64,000 nt of DNA from Streptomyces sp. NBC_00154 (GTDB lineage Bacteria > Actinomycetota > Actinomycetes > Streptomycetales > Streptomycetaceae). The notes beneath the pieces are model-generated. The model worked only from the letters and a program-made list of their open reading frames with translations. It had not been told where the DNA came from and made no database searches. Shown piece after piece: positions 44,606-53,686 of the stretch. Numbering within the stretch: the stretch's first letter is position 1; every line of letters starts with the position of its first letter. A program made the position numbers and the translations under genes. The DNA is taken from NCBI RefSeq assembly GCF_026342835.1, contig NZ_JAPEMI010000001.1:682001-746000 (forward strand). Reading direction: 5' to 3'.

Positions 44606-45367
44606 ATGACCACCGTCACCTCGTCGGAGCTGCTCTCCGTCGTCGCCTCGCGCGAGCTGGTCGCGCGCCGCACCGTGTTCGCCGGCATCGGCCTGCCGAC
44701 CCTCGCCACGGAGCTGGCCCATCTGACGGTCGCTCCGGACATCGAGGTCGTGTACGAGTCCGGGGTCTGCGGTGCGCACCCCTCCCACCTGCCGGAGACC
44801 ATCGCCGACGCCGTCCTCATCACGGGCGCCGAGGCGGTCCTCTCCATGCCGGCGCTCTTCGGCTGCGTACTGCAGGGCGGCCATATCGACGTCGGGTTCC
44901 TGGGGGCCGCGCAGATCGACCACCACGGCAATCTCAACACCTCCGTGATCGGCGACTGGGACCGCCCGACGGTCCGGCTGCCCGGCTCCGGCGGCGGCGT
45001 CGAGGTGATGGCCAACTCCCGTGAGGTCTTCGTGGTGATGCGCCGTCACACCCCGCGCTCCTTCACCGCGACCCTCGACTTCTGCACCACGCCCGGGCCC
45101 GACCGGGCGCTCGCCGAGGGCATCCGGCCGCTGGGCATCGGCGTCACCCGGGTCATCACCGAACTGGGCATCCTGGCCCGCGCGGGCATCGGCGAGGAGC
45201 TGCGGCTCGTCGCCGTCCAGCCGGGTGTCACGGTCGAACAGGTACGTGCGGCCACGGGCTGGGACCTCTCGGTCGCCGACACGGTGGAGACCGTACCGCC
45301 GCCGACCGCCGAGGAACTGCGGCTGCTGCGCGAGGACGTCGACCCCGAACGCGTCTATCTTCGCTGA
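44606..45367 (+). CDS. CoA-transferase subunit B
   Basis: A 253-residue beta subunit of the same enzyme: ELVARRTVFAGIGLPTLATELA, then VVYESGVCGAHPS, in which the Glu occupies the position of the catalytic glutamate of this family, and FLGAAQIDHHGNLNTSVIGDW. GAGAAGGAG precedes the ATG. Subunits A and B should form an A2B2 or similar complex in the cytoplasm. Resemblance to the IpdAB steroid-ring hydrolases is an alternative reading that sequence alone does not exclude. Confidence 0.85.
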   Translation: MTTVTSSELLSVVASRELVARRTVFAGIGLPTLATELAHLTVAPDIEVVYESGVCGAHPSHLPETIADAVLITGAEAVLSMPALFGCVLQGGHIDVGFLGAAQIDHHGNLNTSVIGDWDRPTVRLPGSGGGVEVMANSREVFVVMRRHTPRSFTATLDFCTTPGPDRALAEGIRPLGIGVTRVITELGILARAGIGEELRLVAVQPGVTVEQVRAATGWDLSVADTVETVPPPTAEELRLLREDVDPERVYLR

Positions 45368-45416
45368 GACGACCAGTCGCACCCGCTCACCCGCATCCGA
45401 GAGGACCTCAACTGCC

Positions 45417-46961
45417 ATGCGTATCAGGATCGTCGGCGCCGGAGCCATGGGCCGTGGTATCGCCCAGTGGGCCGCGACCGCCGGACACACCGTCGAGCTG
45501 TGCGACGTACGCACCGAGGCGGTGACCGCGGCCCTCGACTTCGTACGGTCCATGCTCGACCGCGCCGTACAGAAGGGCCGGCTGTCGGCCGAGGACTGCG
45601 CCGCCACCCTGGAGCGGCTGGTTCCGCTCGATGATCCTTGGGCGGACGGGCCGGACGTCGAGCTGGTCATCGAGGCGGTGCGGGAGGACCTCGGCACCAA
45701 GGCGGAGGTCTTCGGCCGGCTGGAGCAGGCGCTGCCCGCCTCGGCCGTGTTCGCGACCAATACCTCCTCCCTGTCGGTCACCCGGATCGCCGCGGCGCTG
45801 AAGGACCCGACGCGCCTGGCCGGGCTGCACTTCTTCAACCCGGTGCCGTTGATGAAGATCGTCGAGATCGTGCCGGGTGCGGCCACCCGCCCGGAGATCC
45901 CGCCGGCCCTCACCGCGCTCGTCGAGAGCTGCGGCCACCGGGCGGTGACGGTCGCCGACACCCCCGGCTTCCTCGTCAACCACGCCGGTCGCGGTCTGGT
46001 GACCGAGGCGCTCGCACTGCTGGAGGAGTCGGTCGCCGACCCGGCAGGCATCGACCGGATCGCGCGTGACGTGCTCGGTCTGCGGATGGGCCCGTTCGAG
46101 CTGATGGACCTCACCGGTCTGGATGTGACGGCAGCGGTCATCGACTCGATCTGGGAGGGCTTCCGGTACGCGGACCGGCTCCGCCCCTCGTACCTCACCC
46201 CGAACCGGGTGGCCGCGGGACTGCACGGCCGCAAGACCGGGCACGGTTGGTTCGCGTACGGCTCCGACGCGCCCGCCGCCGCTCCGGAGCCGCCGGTCAC
46301 CGGCGATGCCGACCGGCCGGTGTACGTCGTCGGGGACGCGGCGGACTCCGACGCGACCACGCTCCGAGAGGCGCTGGCCTCGGCGGGCGGCACCGTCGAG
46401 ACCGGCGCCGAACCGTCCGCCGACGCCCTGGTGCTGGTCCCGGTCTGGGGCACGACCGTGGCCGCCGCGGTCGCCGCGTACCGGCTGCCCGCCGGGCGCA
46501 CCTTCGGAGTGGACCCGCTGCCTCCGGCCGGCCGCCGCCGGGTACTCGCCATGACGGCGGCGGCGGACCCGGCCGCCGCACGGGACGCCCGCGCGGTGCT
46601 GGCGCGGGCGGCGGAGGACGACGGCGAGCCGTACGCGGTGTCGGTCGTACGGGACACGGCGGGTTCGGTCGCGCAGCGGCTGCTGGCCTCGATCGTCTCC
46701 GTCGCCGCGTCGATCGCCGAGCGCTCCCTCGCCACCCCGGCCGACATCGATCTGGCCGTCACGACCGGTCTCGGATATCCGGTGGGGCCGCTGGCCTGGG
46801 GCGATCGGATCGGCGCGGACCGGATGCTGGAACTGCACCGGGCGCTGCACACGACGACCGGCGACCCGCGCTACCGCCCGGCCCGCTGGATCACCGAGCG
46901 CGCCCAGCTGGGTCTGGCGCTGACGGACCCGGGGACTTCCCCGGGCGACTGCCTGGGCTGA
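45417..46961 (+). CDS. 3-hydroxyacyl-CoA dehydrogenase, PaaH/DcaH-like
   Basis: A 514-residue enzyme oxidising 3-hydroxyacyl-CoA with NAD+. N-terminal Rossmann motif IVGAGAMGRGIAQWAATAGH, the HFFNPVPLMKIVEIV substrate motif with the catalytic His, a first C-terminal domain (TPGFLVNHAGRGLVTEALAL) and a second, shorter C-terminal domain, as in PaaH (about 475-510 residues). Last gene of the plus-strand unit behind the two CoA-transferase genes (49-bp gap). With hydratase, thiolase and CoA-transferase it would fit adipate- or phenylacetate-type dicarboxyl-CoA degradation. Confidence 0.87.
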   Translation: MRIRIVGAGAMGRGIAQWAATAGHTVELCDVRTEAVTAALDFVRSMLDRAVQKGRLSAEDCAATLERLVPLDDPWADGPDVELVIEAVREDLGTKAEVFGRLEQALPASAVFATNTSSLSVTRIAAALKDPTRLAGLHFFNPVPLMKIVEIVPGAATRPEIPPALTALVESCGHRAVTVADTPGFLVNHAGRGLVTEALALLEESVADPAGIDRIARDVLGLRMGPFELMDLTGLDVTAAVIDSIWEGFRYADRLRPSYLTPNRVAAGLHGRKTGHGWFAYGSDAPAAAPEPPVTGDADRPVYVVGDAADSDATTLREALASAGGTVETGAEPSADALVLVPVWGTTVAAAVAAYRLPAGRTFGVDPLPPAGRRRVLAMTAAADPAAARDARAVLARAAEDDGEPYAVSVVRDTAGSVAQRLLASIVSVAASIAERSLATPADIDLAVTTGLGYPVGPLAWGDRIGADRMLELHRALHTTTGDPRYRPARWITERAQLGLALTDPGTSPGDCLG

Positions 46962-47140
46962 GGGATGTCCCGTTCGGATCGGGCCCGAGCCGGCCCGATC
47001 CGAACCATCTAGAGGTCGGCGACGAGTTCGTCGACGTGATGCAGGGCGGCGCGGACGATTTTTCACGGCCCACCACGCCGGGGCAGCGCATGACCGATTC
47101 GTACAAGACCCGCTGTGCGGCTGCGTTCTACGTTCGGACC

Positions 47141-47536
47141 ATGACTCCACGACTCGACGCAATCGGCATCACCACCGCGGATCTGGCCGCATCGCTCGCC
47201 TTCTACCGCCGGCTCGGGCTCGACATCCCCGCCGGAGCGGACTCCGCACCCCATGTCGAAGTGACCCTGCCGAACGGACAGCGCATCCTGTGGGACACCG
47301 AGGACGTCATCCGCTCCTTCGACCCCGGGTGGGCCGGTTCGCAAGGGGGTGACCGGGTCGGGCTCGCGTTCGTCTGCGACAGCCCGGCGGAGGTGGACGC
47401 GGTGTACGCCGACCTGACCGGCGCCGGGTACCAGGGCCATCTGAAGCCGTGGGACGCCGTGTGGGGGCAGCGTTACGCGGTAGTCCTCGACCCGGACGGC
47501 TGCGCGGTGTCACTCTTCGCCGACGCCTCGCAGTAG
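47141..47536 (+). CDS. VOC-superfamily (glyoxalase/bleomycin resistance-like) protein
   Basis: A 131-residue protein with paired beta-alpha-beta modules ([23 protein letters not shown] and [16 protein letters not shown]). Many streptomycete VOC proteins bind small metabolites or metals; no specific activity can be given. Its 3' end overlaps the convergent AraC-family gene by 64 bp. Confidence 0.8.
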   Translation: MTPRLDAIGITTADLAASLAFYRRLGLDIPAGADSAPHVEVTLPNGQRILWDTEDVIRSFDPGWAGSQGGDRVGLAFVCDSPAEVDAVYADLTGAGYQGHLKPWDAVWGQRYAVVLDPDGCAVSLFADASQ

Positions 47537-48216
47537 GCGGTCAGGGTCGTACCGGCCAGTTCGCGCATCTCCCGCGCGAGGTGCGCCTGGTCGGTGCAGC
47601 CCGCCGCGAGCGCCGCATCGGCGTACGGCATGCCGGTCCGTACGAGGGCCAGTGCGCGCTGCAGTCGCAGGATCCGGGCCAGGGTCTTGGGCCCGTAGCC
47701 GAAGGCCGCCAGCGATCGGCGGTGCAACTGCCGGGCGCCGAGACCGGCCGTGTGCGCGGTGGCGGCGACCGACCGCCCCTGCGCGAGCTGCCCTGCGACG
47801 GACCGCATCAGCGGATCCGGCGGCCCGGTGGCGGCCGCCCGACGCAGCGCCAGGGACTCCAGTGCGGCACCGGGGTCGGCGGCGTCGGCGATGCGCTCGG
47901 TGAGGATGCGCACCTGGGTACCCGGCCACAGATCGGCGAGGTCGACCCGCAGGTCGCGCAGTTCGTGTGCCGGTACGCCGAGGAGGGCCGGGGCGGTGCC
48001 CGGGGCGAACCTGATGCCGGTGAACCGGCCGCCGGTGCCTTCGGAGGGTTCGTACGCGTGGGTGTCGGGCCCGGCGACGATCAGTCGGCCGTCCATCCAG
48101 AGCAGGTCCATGCAGCCGTCGGGCAGCACGGGCCGGACAGGCCCCTGCGGCACCTGCCGCGTCCAGACGATCGCCCCGTCGAAGCGGGACTCCCGCTCTG
48201 CGTACCTTTCGCCCAT
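47473..48216 (-). CDS. AraC-family transcriptional regulator
   Basis: A 247-residue regulator: an N-terminal sensor region ([27 protein letters not shown]) typical of the DUF6597-AraC type and a C-terminal double helix-turn-helix ([31 protein letters not shown] and [25 protein letters not shown]). ATG at 48216 follows GAGG closely. It is convergent and overlapping with the VOC gene; such pairs are often functionally linked. Confidence 0.85.
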   Translation of the reverse strand: MGERYAERESRFDGAIVWTRQVPQGPVRPVLPDGCMDLLWMDGRLIVAGPDTHAYEPSEGTGGRFTGIRFAPGTAPALLGVPAHELRDLRVDLADLWPGTQVRILTERIADAADPGAALESLALRRAAATGPPDPLMRSVAGQLAQGRSVAATAHTAGLGARQLHRRSLAAFGYGPKTLARILRLQRALALVRTGMPYADAALAAGCTDQAHLAREMRELAGTTLTAYCEASAKSDTAQPSGSRTTA

Positions 48217-48284
48217 ACCTCACACGGTAATGTCGCCGGGCAACCGTTTCGGCTTCCTGGTCGCCCGGTGCGACACCGGCGGCA

Positions 48285-49481
48285 CTACGGCCGCGACTTC
48301 GGGGACCCCTTGCCCTGCCGATCCGCGTCCTTGGACGTGTCCTTCGTCGTCTCCTTGTCGCGGCTCGGCTGCCGCAGCCTGGACTTCACATCGTCGGGCG
48401 GCAGGAACCTCGACCACCGCTCAGGGAACTCGGACGGCATATAGGGGGTGTCGCCCTCGTCGATGTCGTCCCAGTCCGCCTCGGCGTTCTCCGCCTGCGC
48501 CCGCGCCAGGAGCTCCGCGGCCTGGGCCGCTCGCACCCGGTCGTTGGCCGCACGCGCCGCCGCCGTCGCCAGCGAAGGCCACACCCGATCGATGGCGGCG
48601 TTGACCGCCGCCCCCACCAGCACCGCGAACGCGGAGATGCCGATCCACAGCAACACGGCGATCGGGGCGGCCAGCGAGCCGTAGATCGTCGGCCCCTCGA
48701 CCGTGCTGGTCAGATAGATCCGCAGCAGGAAGCTCCCGACCACCCACATCGCGAGCGCCACGAGCGCACCCGGCACGTCCTCGATCCACGGCGAGCGGAC
48801 CGGCACGGACACGTGGTAGAGCGTCGTCAGGAACGCGATCGACAGCAGGATCACCAGGGGCCAGTAGAAGATGCTTATGACCTCCGTGCCCCACGGGATG
48901 AACTCCACGACCCGGTCGGGGCCGACCACGAGCAGCGGCAGCACGACCGCGCCGAGCAGCAGCGCCACGATGTACAGCAGGAAGGAGAGCAGCCGTGTCT
49001 TGACGATGCCGCGCTGGCCGTCGAGGCCGTACATCACGGTGATCGTCTCGATGAAGACGTTCACCGCGCGGGACCCCGACCAGAGAGCGATCGCGAAGCC
49101 GATGGAGATGACATCGGGGCGGGCGCCGGTCGTGACGTCCGCCAGGAGCGGTTTGGCGAAGTCGTTGACGCCCCGCTGGGACAGGACCGTCTGCGCCGCG
49201 TTCAGGATGTTGCGCTCGATGGACGCGACCGTGGTGGTGTTCGTCCACTCATCGACGTAGCCGAGCAGTCCGATCAGTCCGAGGAGCAGCGGCGGCAGCG
49301 ACAGCAGGGTGAAGAACGCCGCCTCGGCCGCGAGCCCGAGAATGCGGTACTCCATGCACGAATTGACGGTGTCCTTGAGCAGCTGCCAGACCATCTGCCG
49401 CTTGGATACGTTGCGGTAGAGGACTCGGGCCCGGTGGAGCCGGCCCGGTGGCCGCTCGGGTGTTTCATTTGCTGCCTGCAC
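48285..49481 (-). CDS. YihY/BrkB-family membrane protein
   Basis: A 398-residue protein with about six membrane helices and the family pattern LAAEAAFFTLLSLPPLLLGLIG, ALWSGSRAVNVFIETITVMYG and PGALVALAMWVVGSFLLRIYL. The C-terminal ~90 residues are charged and cytosolic, ending lysine-rich. The GTG at 49481 is the frame's start; only 17 bp separate it from the divergent aidB-like ATG, so the true start could lie further in (for example the ATG at 49394). Function of the family is unsettled. Confidence 0.85.
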   Translation of the reverse strand: MQAANETPERPPGRLHRARVLYRNVSKRQMVWQLLKDTVNSCMEYRILGLAAEAAFFTLLSLPPLLLGLIGLLGYVDEWTNTTTVASIERNILNAAQTVLSQRGVNDFAKPLLADVTTGARPDVISIGFAIALWSGSRAVNVFIETITVMYGLDGQRGIVKTRLLSFLLYIVALLLGAVVLPLLVVGPDRVVEFIPWGTEVISIFYWPLVILLSIAFLTTLYHVSVPVRSPWIEDVPGALVALAMWVVGSFLLRIYLTSTVEGPTIYGSLAAPIAVLLWIGISAFAVLVGAAVNAAIDRVWPSLATAAARAANDRVRAAQAAELLARAQAENAEADWDDIDEGDTPYMPSEFPERWSRFLPPDDVKSRLRQPSRDKETTKDTSKDADRQGKGSPKSRP

Positions 49482-49498
49482 ATCCTTACCGTATCGGC

Positions 49499-51136
49499 AT
49501 GGCAGCCACCACCCACACAGTGTCCAACCAGGTCCCGCCCCTGGTCGACTACGACGTCTTCGCCGCCGACCGCGCGCTCACCGAGGCCGTCGAGCGGCAC
49601 CTCGCGCCCGAGCTGCTCGCCGGTGCACGCGACGAGCTGGGCGAGCTGGGCCGGTCCGCCGGGTCCGCGCAGGTCCAGCGGTGGGGTGCGCAGGCGAACG
49701 AGTACCCGCCGACACTGCGTACCCATGACCGGTACGGGCATCGCATCGACGAAGTGGAGTTCCATCCGGCCTGGCACCGGCTGCTGGGGCACGCGGTCAC
49801 CGCCGGGCTGACCGACGCCTGGGGCCGGCCGGGCGGTCATGTGCGGCGCGCCGCCGGGTTCCTGGTGTGGACGCAGCCCGAGGGCGGGCACGGCTGCCCG
49901 CTGTCGATGACGCATGCGGCGGTGCCCGCGCTGCGGACCGATCCGGTGCTGGCCGCCGAGTGGGAGCCGCGCCTGACCTCGTGGGTGTACGAGGCGGGGC
50001 TGCGGCCCCCCGCGCAGAAGGCCGGGGTGCTCTTCGGAATGGGCATGACGGAGAAGCAGGGCGGCTCCGACGTGCGGGCCAACACGACGCGGGCCGAGCC
50101 GCTGTCGGCCGACGGCGAGTATCTGCTGACCGGGCACAAGTGGTTCTGCTCGGCTCCGATGTCCGACGGCTTCCTGGTGCTGGCTCAGGCGCCCGGCGGG
50201 CTGACGTGCTTCCTGCTGCCCCGGGTGCTGCCGGACGGCACCCGCAACGTGTTCGCGATCCAGCGTCTCAAGGACAAACTGGGCAACCGGTCCAACGCGT
50301 CGAGCGAGGTCGAGTTCGACGGGACGTGGGCACGCCGGGTCGGCGACGAGGGGCGCGGGGTGCGCACCATCATCGAGATGGTCGCCGCGACCCGGCTGGA
50401 CTGTGTGCTCGGTTCGGCGGCACTGATGCGGCAGGCGGTGGCGCAGGCGATCCACCACTGCACCTACCGCAGCGCGTTCGGCGGGGTGCTGATCGAGAAG
50501 CCGCTGATGCGCAATGTGCTGGCCGATCTGGCGCTGGAGTCGGAGGCGGCGACGGTGCTGGCGCTGCGGCTGGCTGCTGCGTACGACGCCGATACGGAGG
50601 CGGAGCGGGCGTTCCTGCGGATCGCGGTGCCGACGGCGAAGTACTGGGTGACGAAGCGGTGCACACCGCTGGCCGCCGAGGCGCTGGAGTGTCTGGGCGG
50701 CAATGGTTACGTCGAGGAGTCCGGGATGCCGCGGCTGCTGCGTGAGGCGCCGCTCAACTCGATCTGGGAGGGCTCGGGGAACGTACAGGCGCTGGATGTG
50801 CTGCGGGCGCTGCAGCGCGAGCCGCAGGCGCTGAACGCGTTCCTGCAGGAGGTCGGCAGGGCGCGCGGTGCGGATCACCGGCTGGACGGGGCGATCAAGG
50901 ACATGCTGACCGAGCTGGCCGATCTGAACGGGATCGAGGCGCGCGCCCGGCGGCTCGTCGAGCGGATGGCGCTGGTGCTGCAGGGTTCGCTGCTGGTGCG
51001 CTGGGCGCCGCCGGAGGTGGCCGACGCGTTCTGCGCGTCACGGCTGGGCGGGGACTGGGGTTCGGCGTTCGGGACGCTGCCGCACAGCCTGGACCTGGCC
51101 TCGATCGTGGAGCGGGCCCGGCCCGTCGCGCCCTGA
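49499..51136 (+). CDS. AidB-like acyl-CoA dehydrogenase-family flavoprotein
   Basis: A 545-residue protein matching E. coli AidB in length and order: N-terminal extension (NQVPPLVDYDVFAADRALTEAV), FGMGMTEKQGGSDVRANTT, TGHKWFCSAPMSDGFLVLAQA, ECLGGNGYVEES and LLREAPLNSIWEGSGN. AidB is induced by alkylation and binds DNA through its C-terminal domain. The same window holds an Ada/AlkA-like gene, but 19 kb away. ATG at 49499 begins 17 bp from the divergent BrkB start. Confidence 0.87.
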   Translation: MAATTHTVSNQVPPLVDYDVFAADRALTEAVERHLAPELLAGARDELGELGRSAGSAQVQRWGAQANEYPPTLRTHDRYGHRIDEVEFHPAWHRLLGHAVTAGLTDAWGRPGGHVRRAAGFLVWTQPEGGHGCPLSMTHAAVPALRTDPVLAAEWEPRLTSWVYEAGLRPPAQKAGVLFGMGMTEKQGGSDVRANTTRAEPLSADGEYLLTGHKWFCSAPMSDGFLVLAQAPGGLTCFLLPRVLPDGTRNVFAIQRLKDKLGNRSNASSEVEFDGTWARRVGDEGRGVRTIIEMVAATRLDCVLGSAALMRQAVAQAIHHCTYRSAFGGVLIEKPLMRNVLADLALESEAATVLALRLAAAYDADTEAERAFLRIAVPTAKYWVTKRCTPLAAEALECLGGNGYVEESGMPRLLREAPLNSIWEGSGNVQALDVLRALQREPQALNAFLQEVGRARGADHRLDGAIKDMLTELADLNGIEARARRLVERMALVLQGSLLVRWAPPEVADAFCASRLGGDWGSAFGTLPHSLDLASIVERARPVAP

Positions 51137-51380
51137 GCAGGAACAGCGACGAAGGGTGGTGCTGCGCCGACACGGCACCACCCTTCATGCTGTGCACACC
51201 GAACAGCGGGGCACAGGCTCCGCCGCGCGGTATTACGCCACTCTCGTACGTATCGACACGCGACCGCCAGAGTTGCAAAGGGTTGCAACGAGTGTGTGGA
51301 GTGCGCAGTATCGGGAACCCCACAACGACAGGATGGAAGCCGGGCCGTGGACTCGGCTCCGGCAGCTGGGGGGATCGACG

Positions 51381-52661
51381 GTGGAGACAGGTCCGGTCGA
51401 GGTGACACGGCTGGCCGCCCTGGGTTCGGACCGGGCCACGCGCTTGCTCCACAAGGCCCGGGAGGCAAGGCTCGCAGGCGACCGCCCGCCCGTCGCACCA
51501 CGGGCCGAGATCGGCGCCTCCTGGGACCGGGTGCTGCGCAGCGGCATCGACCCCGAGCAGTCCACCCAGAGTGTGCTGCTGGAGACGGACGAGATCGAGC
51601 ACCGGCGCCGCAGTTCCGCGCTGGGTGAGGTGATGCCGCTGCTCAGCGACGGTCTGGTCTCCATCGCCGACACCGCGCAACAGATCATGGTCGTCACCGA
51701 TACCGAGGGCCGGGTGCTCTGGCGGCAGGGCAACTCGGGGGTGCTCCGCCGGGCCGACGGCATCTGTCTGGAGGAGGGTGCGTCCTGGGCCGAGACGATC
51801 ACCGGCACGAACGCGATCGGTACGGCGCTCGCCTCGCGCGCCCCGGTCCAGGTCCACTCGTCGGAGCATTTCGTCCGCAGTCTGCACTCCTGGACGTGTG
51901 CGGCGACCCCGGTCCGTGATCCGCGCGACGGCCGGCTGATCGGCATCGTCGACATCAGCGGCCCCGCGACCACATTCCATCCGATGACGCTGGCGCTGGT
52001 CGGTTCGGTGGCCCGGCTCGCCGAGAACGAGATCCGGACCCGGCATCTGGTCGCGGTCGACCGGCTGCGTTCGGTGGCAGCCCCGCTCCTCGCCCGGCTG
52101 GGCGGCCGGGCGCTGGCGGTGGACCCGCACGGCTGGCTGGCCGCCGTCACCGGCATGCCGCCGGTCGACCGGCTACCGCTGCCGAAGTCACTGCAGGCCG
52201 GCCGGGCGTGGCTGCCGTCGCTCGGTATGTGCCGGGTGGAGCCGCTGCCCGGCGGCTGGCTGGTGCAGGTGACGGACGAGCCGTCGGATGCGCCGCCGCG
52301 CCGGGTGGTCCTCGATCTGAGCCGGCCGCCCGGCCTCACGGTCACGGTGACGGGCCCGGTCGGCTCGTCGACCCAGCGGCTCTCGCCGCGCCATGCCGAG
52401 CTGCTGTACGCGCTGGCGCTGCACCCCGAGGGGCGTACGGCGTCGGAGCTGGCGGAGGACATCTTCGGCGATGCGACCCGGACCGTGACGGTGCGGGCGG
52501 AGATCTCACGGCTGCGGCGCCATCTGGCCGAGGTGCTGGCGCACCGGCCGTACCGCTTCGGTGAGGGGGTCGCGGTGGAGGTGATCCATCCGGAACACCC
52601 GGGCGATCTGCTGCCGCGCTCGACGGCGCCGGTGGTGGTCAGGGCCCGTACGTCGGCGTGA
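51381..52661 (+). CDS. GAF-domain AcoR-like regulator without AAA domain
   Basis: A 426-residue regulator: N-terminal IGASWDRVLRSGIDPEQ segment as in AcoR-type activators, GAF domain (about residues 90-220, IMVVTDTEGRVLWRQGN and TGTNAIGTALASRAPVQVHSSEHF), and a C-terminal winged helix (LSPRHAELLYALALHPEGRTASELAEDIFGD). The sigma-54-activating AAA domain of AcoR is absent, as usual in actinobacteria. GTG at 51381 is chosen for its GGGGGA ribosome site; an ATG at 51333 is in frame. Effector and targets unknown. Confidence 0.8.
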   Translation: METGPVEVTRLAALGSDRATRLLHKAREARLAGDRPPVAPRAEIGASWDRVLRSGIDPEQSTQSVLLETDEIEHRRRSSALGEVMPLLSDGLVSIADTAQQIMVVTDTEGRVLWRQGNSGVLRRADGICLEEGASWAETITGTNAIGTALASRAPVQVHSSEHFVRSLHSWTCAATPVRDPRDGRLIGIVDISGPATTFHPMTLALVGSVARLAENEIRTRHLVAVDRLRSVAAPLLARLGGRALAVDPHGWLAAVTGMPPVDRLPLPKSLQAGRAWLPSLGMCRVEPLPGGWLVQVTDEPSDAPPRRVVLDLSRPPGLTVTVTGPVGSSTQRLSPRHAELLYALALHPEGRTASELAEDIFGDATRTVTVRAEISRLRRHLAEVLAHRPYRFGEGVAVEVIHPEHPGDLLPRSTAPVVVRARTSA

Positions 52662-52746
52662 CGGGAGCCGGGCCGTGACCGGAGTCGCAGTCCAGGCAGC
52701 GGGACAGGCTTTGGCCAGAGCTGTACAGCATGATTCCCTGGCAGGC

Positions 52747-53337
52747 ATGAGCAACCCTGAGCCCGCCCCGGCCGCCGCCGAGGTGACCGTCTGGTCCCTG
52801 GAACAGACCTCCCCCGACGATCTGCGGCCCGCCGCGGCCCCCGAGGGCGACGTCCGGATCGTACGGTCGGCGGTGCCGCTGCCGGAGTTCAGCCGCTTCC
52901 TGTACACGGCGGTCGGCGGCGACATCCAGTGGACCGACCGGCTCTCGATGACGTACGCCGAGTGGCAGGAGGCCCTGGACCGGCCCGGGGCGGAGACCTG
53001 GGTGGCGTACGAGAACGGGACCCCGGCCGGCTACATCGAGCTGGACCCGCAGGACGACGGCGTGGTCGAGATCATGTACTTCGGCCTGATCCCGGCCTTC
53101 CGGGGGCGCCGGATCGGCGGTCATCTTCTCGCGTACGGGGCAGCGCGAGCCTGGGACCTGGCGGAGCGCTGGCCGGAGCGGCCGCCGACGAAGCGGGTAT
53201 GGCTGCACACCTGCTCCAAGGACGGCCCGCACGCCATGGACAACTATCTGCGCCGCGGGTTCAGGCTCTTCGACACCAAGGTCGAGCTGGAGGCGGACGT
53301 GTCGACGCCGGGACCGTGGCCCGGCGCCGCCCGATAG
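52747..53337 (+). CDS. GNAT-family N-acetyltransferase
   Basis: A 196-residue acetyltransferase. The acetyl-CoA-binding motif reads MYFGLIPAFRGRRIGGHLLAYGAARAWDL and the fold ends with NYLRRGFRLFDTKVEL. The substrate cannot be predicted. The ribosome site before the ATG at 52747 is weak. It lies just upstream of the sulfur operon control region. Confidence 0.85.
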   Translation: MSNPEPAPAAAEVTVWSLEQTSPDDLRPAAAPEGDVRIVRSAVPLPEFSRFLYTAVGGDIQWTDRLSMTYAEWQEALDRPGAETWVAYENGTPAGYIELDPQDDGVVEIMYFGLIPAFRGRRIGGHLLAYGAARAWDLAERWPERPPTKRVWLHTCSKDGPHAMDNYLRRGFRLFDTKVELEADVSTPGPWPGAAR

Positions 53338-53419
53338 AGCGGCACGTTTCGACCAATACCCCCATTACGGGCGCCCTGACACAGGCAGTGAGGTGACGGC
53401 CGCCACACCGTCTCACTTT

Positions 53420-53465
53420 TCGGGACAGTCTCGTCCACATCATGGATTGCGGTGGACTGTCCCGA
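53420..53465. promoter_or_regulatory. Long dyad upstream of the sulfur-operon leader peptide
   Basis: TCGGGACAGT (53420-53429) is inverted as ACTGTCCCGA (53456-53465), with inner CCAC/GTGG pairing. It ends 23 nt before the leader-peptide start. It may be a regulator site overlapping the promoter or a stem in the leader RNA. Confidence 0.5.
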
Positions 53466-53488
53466 GAGGCGCGTGACACGCTTCCGTC

Positions 53489-53572
53489 ATGTCTGGAACT
53501 GGAATTGCCTTGGTGAGTCGACGCCACGTCGACTTCGGCCGCATGTCCAGCGCCATCTGTCCGGCGGGCTGA
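53489..53572 (+). CDS. Leader peptide of the sulfur-assimilation operon
   Basis: A 27-residue ORF beginning MSGTGIALVSRRHVDFGRMS and ending SAICPAG. The R-HVD-xx-R-xx-SAIC pattern with a cysteine near the end is that of actinobacterial putative leader peptides found before cysteine and sulfur genes. Ribosome stalling at the cysteine codon when Cys-tRNA is scarce could control the operon by attenuation or translational coupling. It stands 115 nt before the sirA ATG. Confidence 0.75.
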   Translation: MSGTGIALVSRRHVDFGRMSSAICPAG

Positions 53573-53686
53573 GAGTCCCAGCACCGCCGCGATCCCCCTT
53601 TCTCTGCCACACCTGCGCACCGCCGCGCCTCAGCGCGAGTGTGCAGATCAGAGCCGCCCTCCTGCAGTCCCGAAGGACGTACTGTC

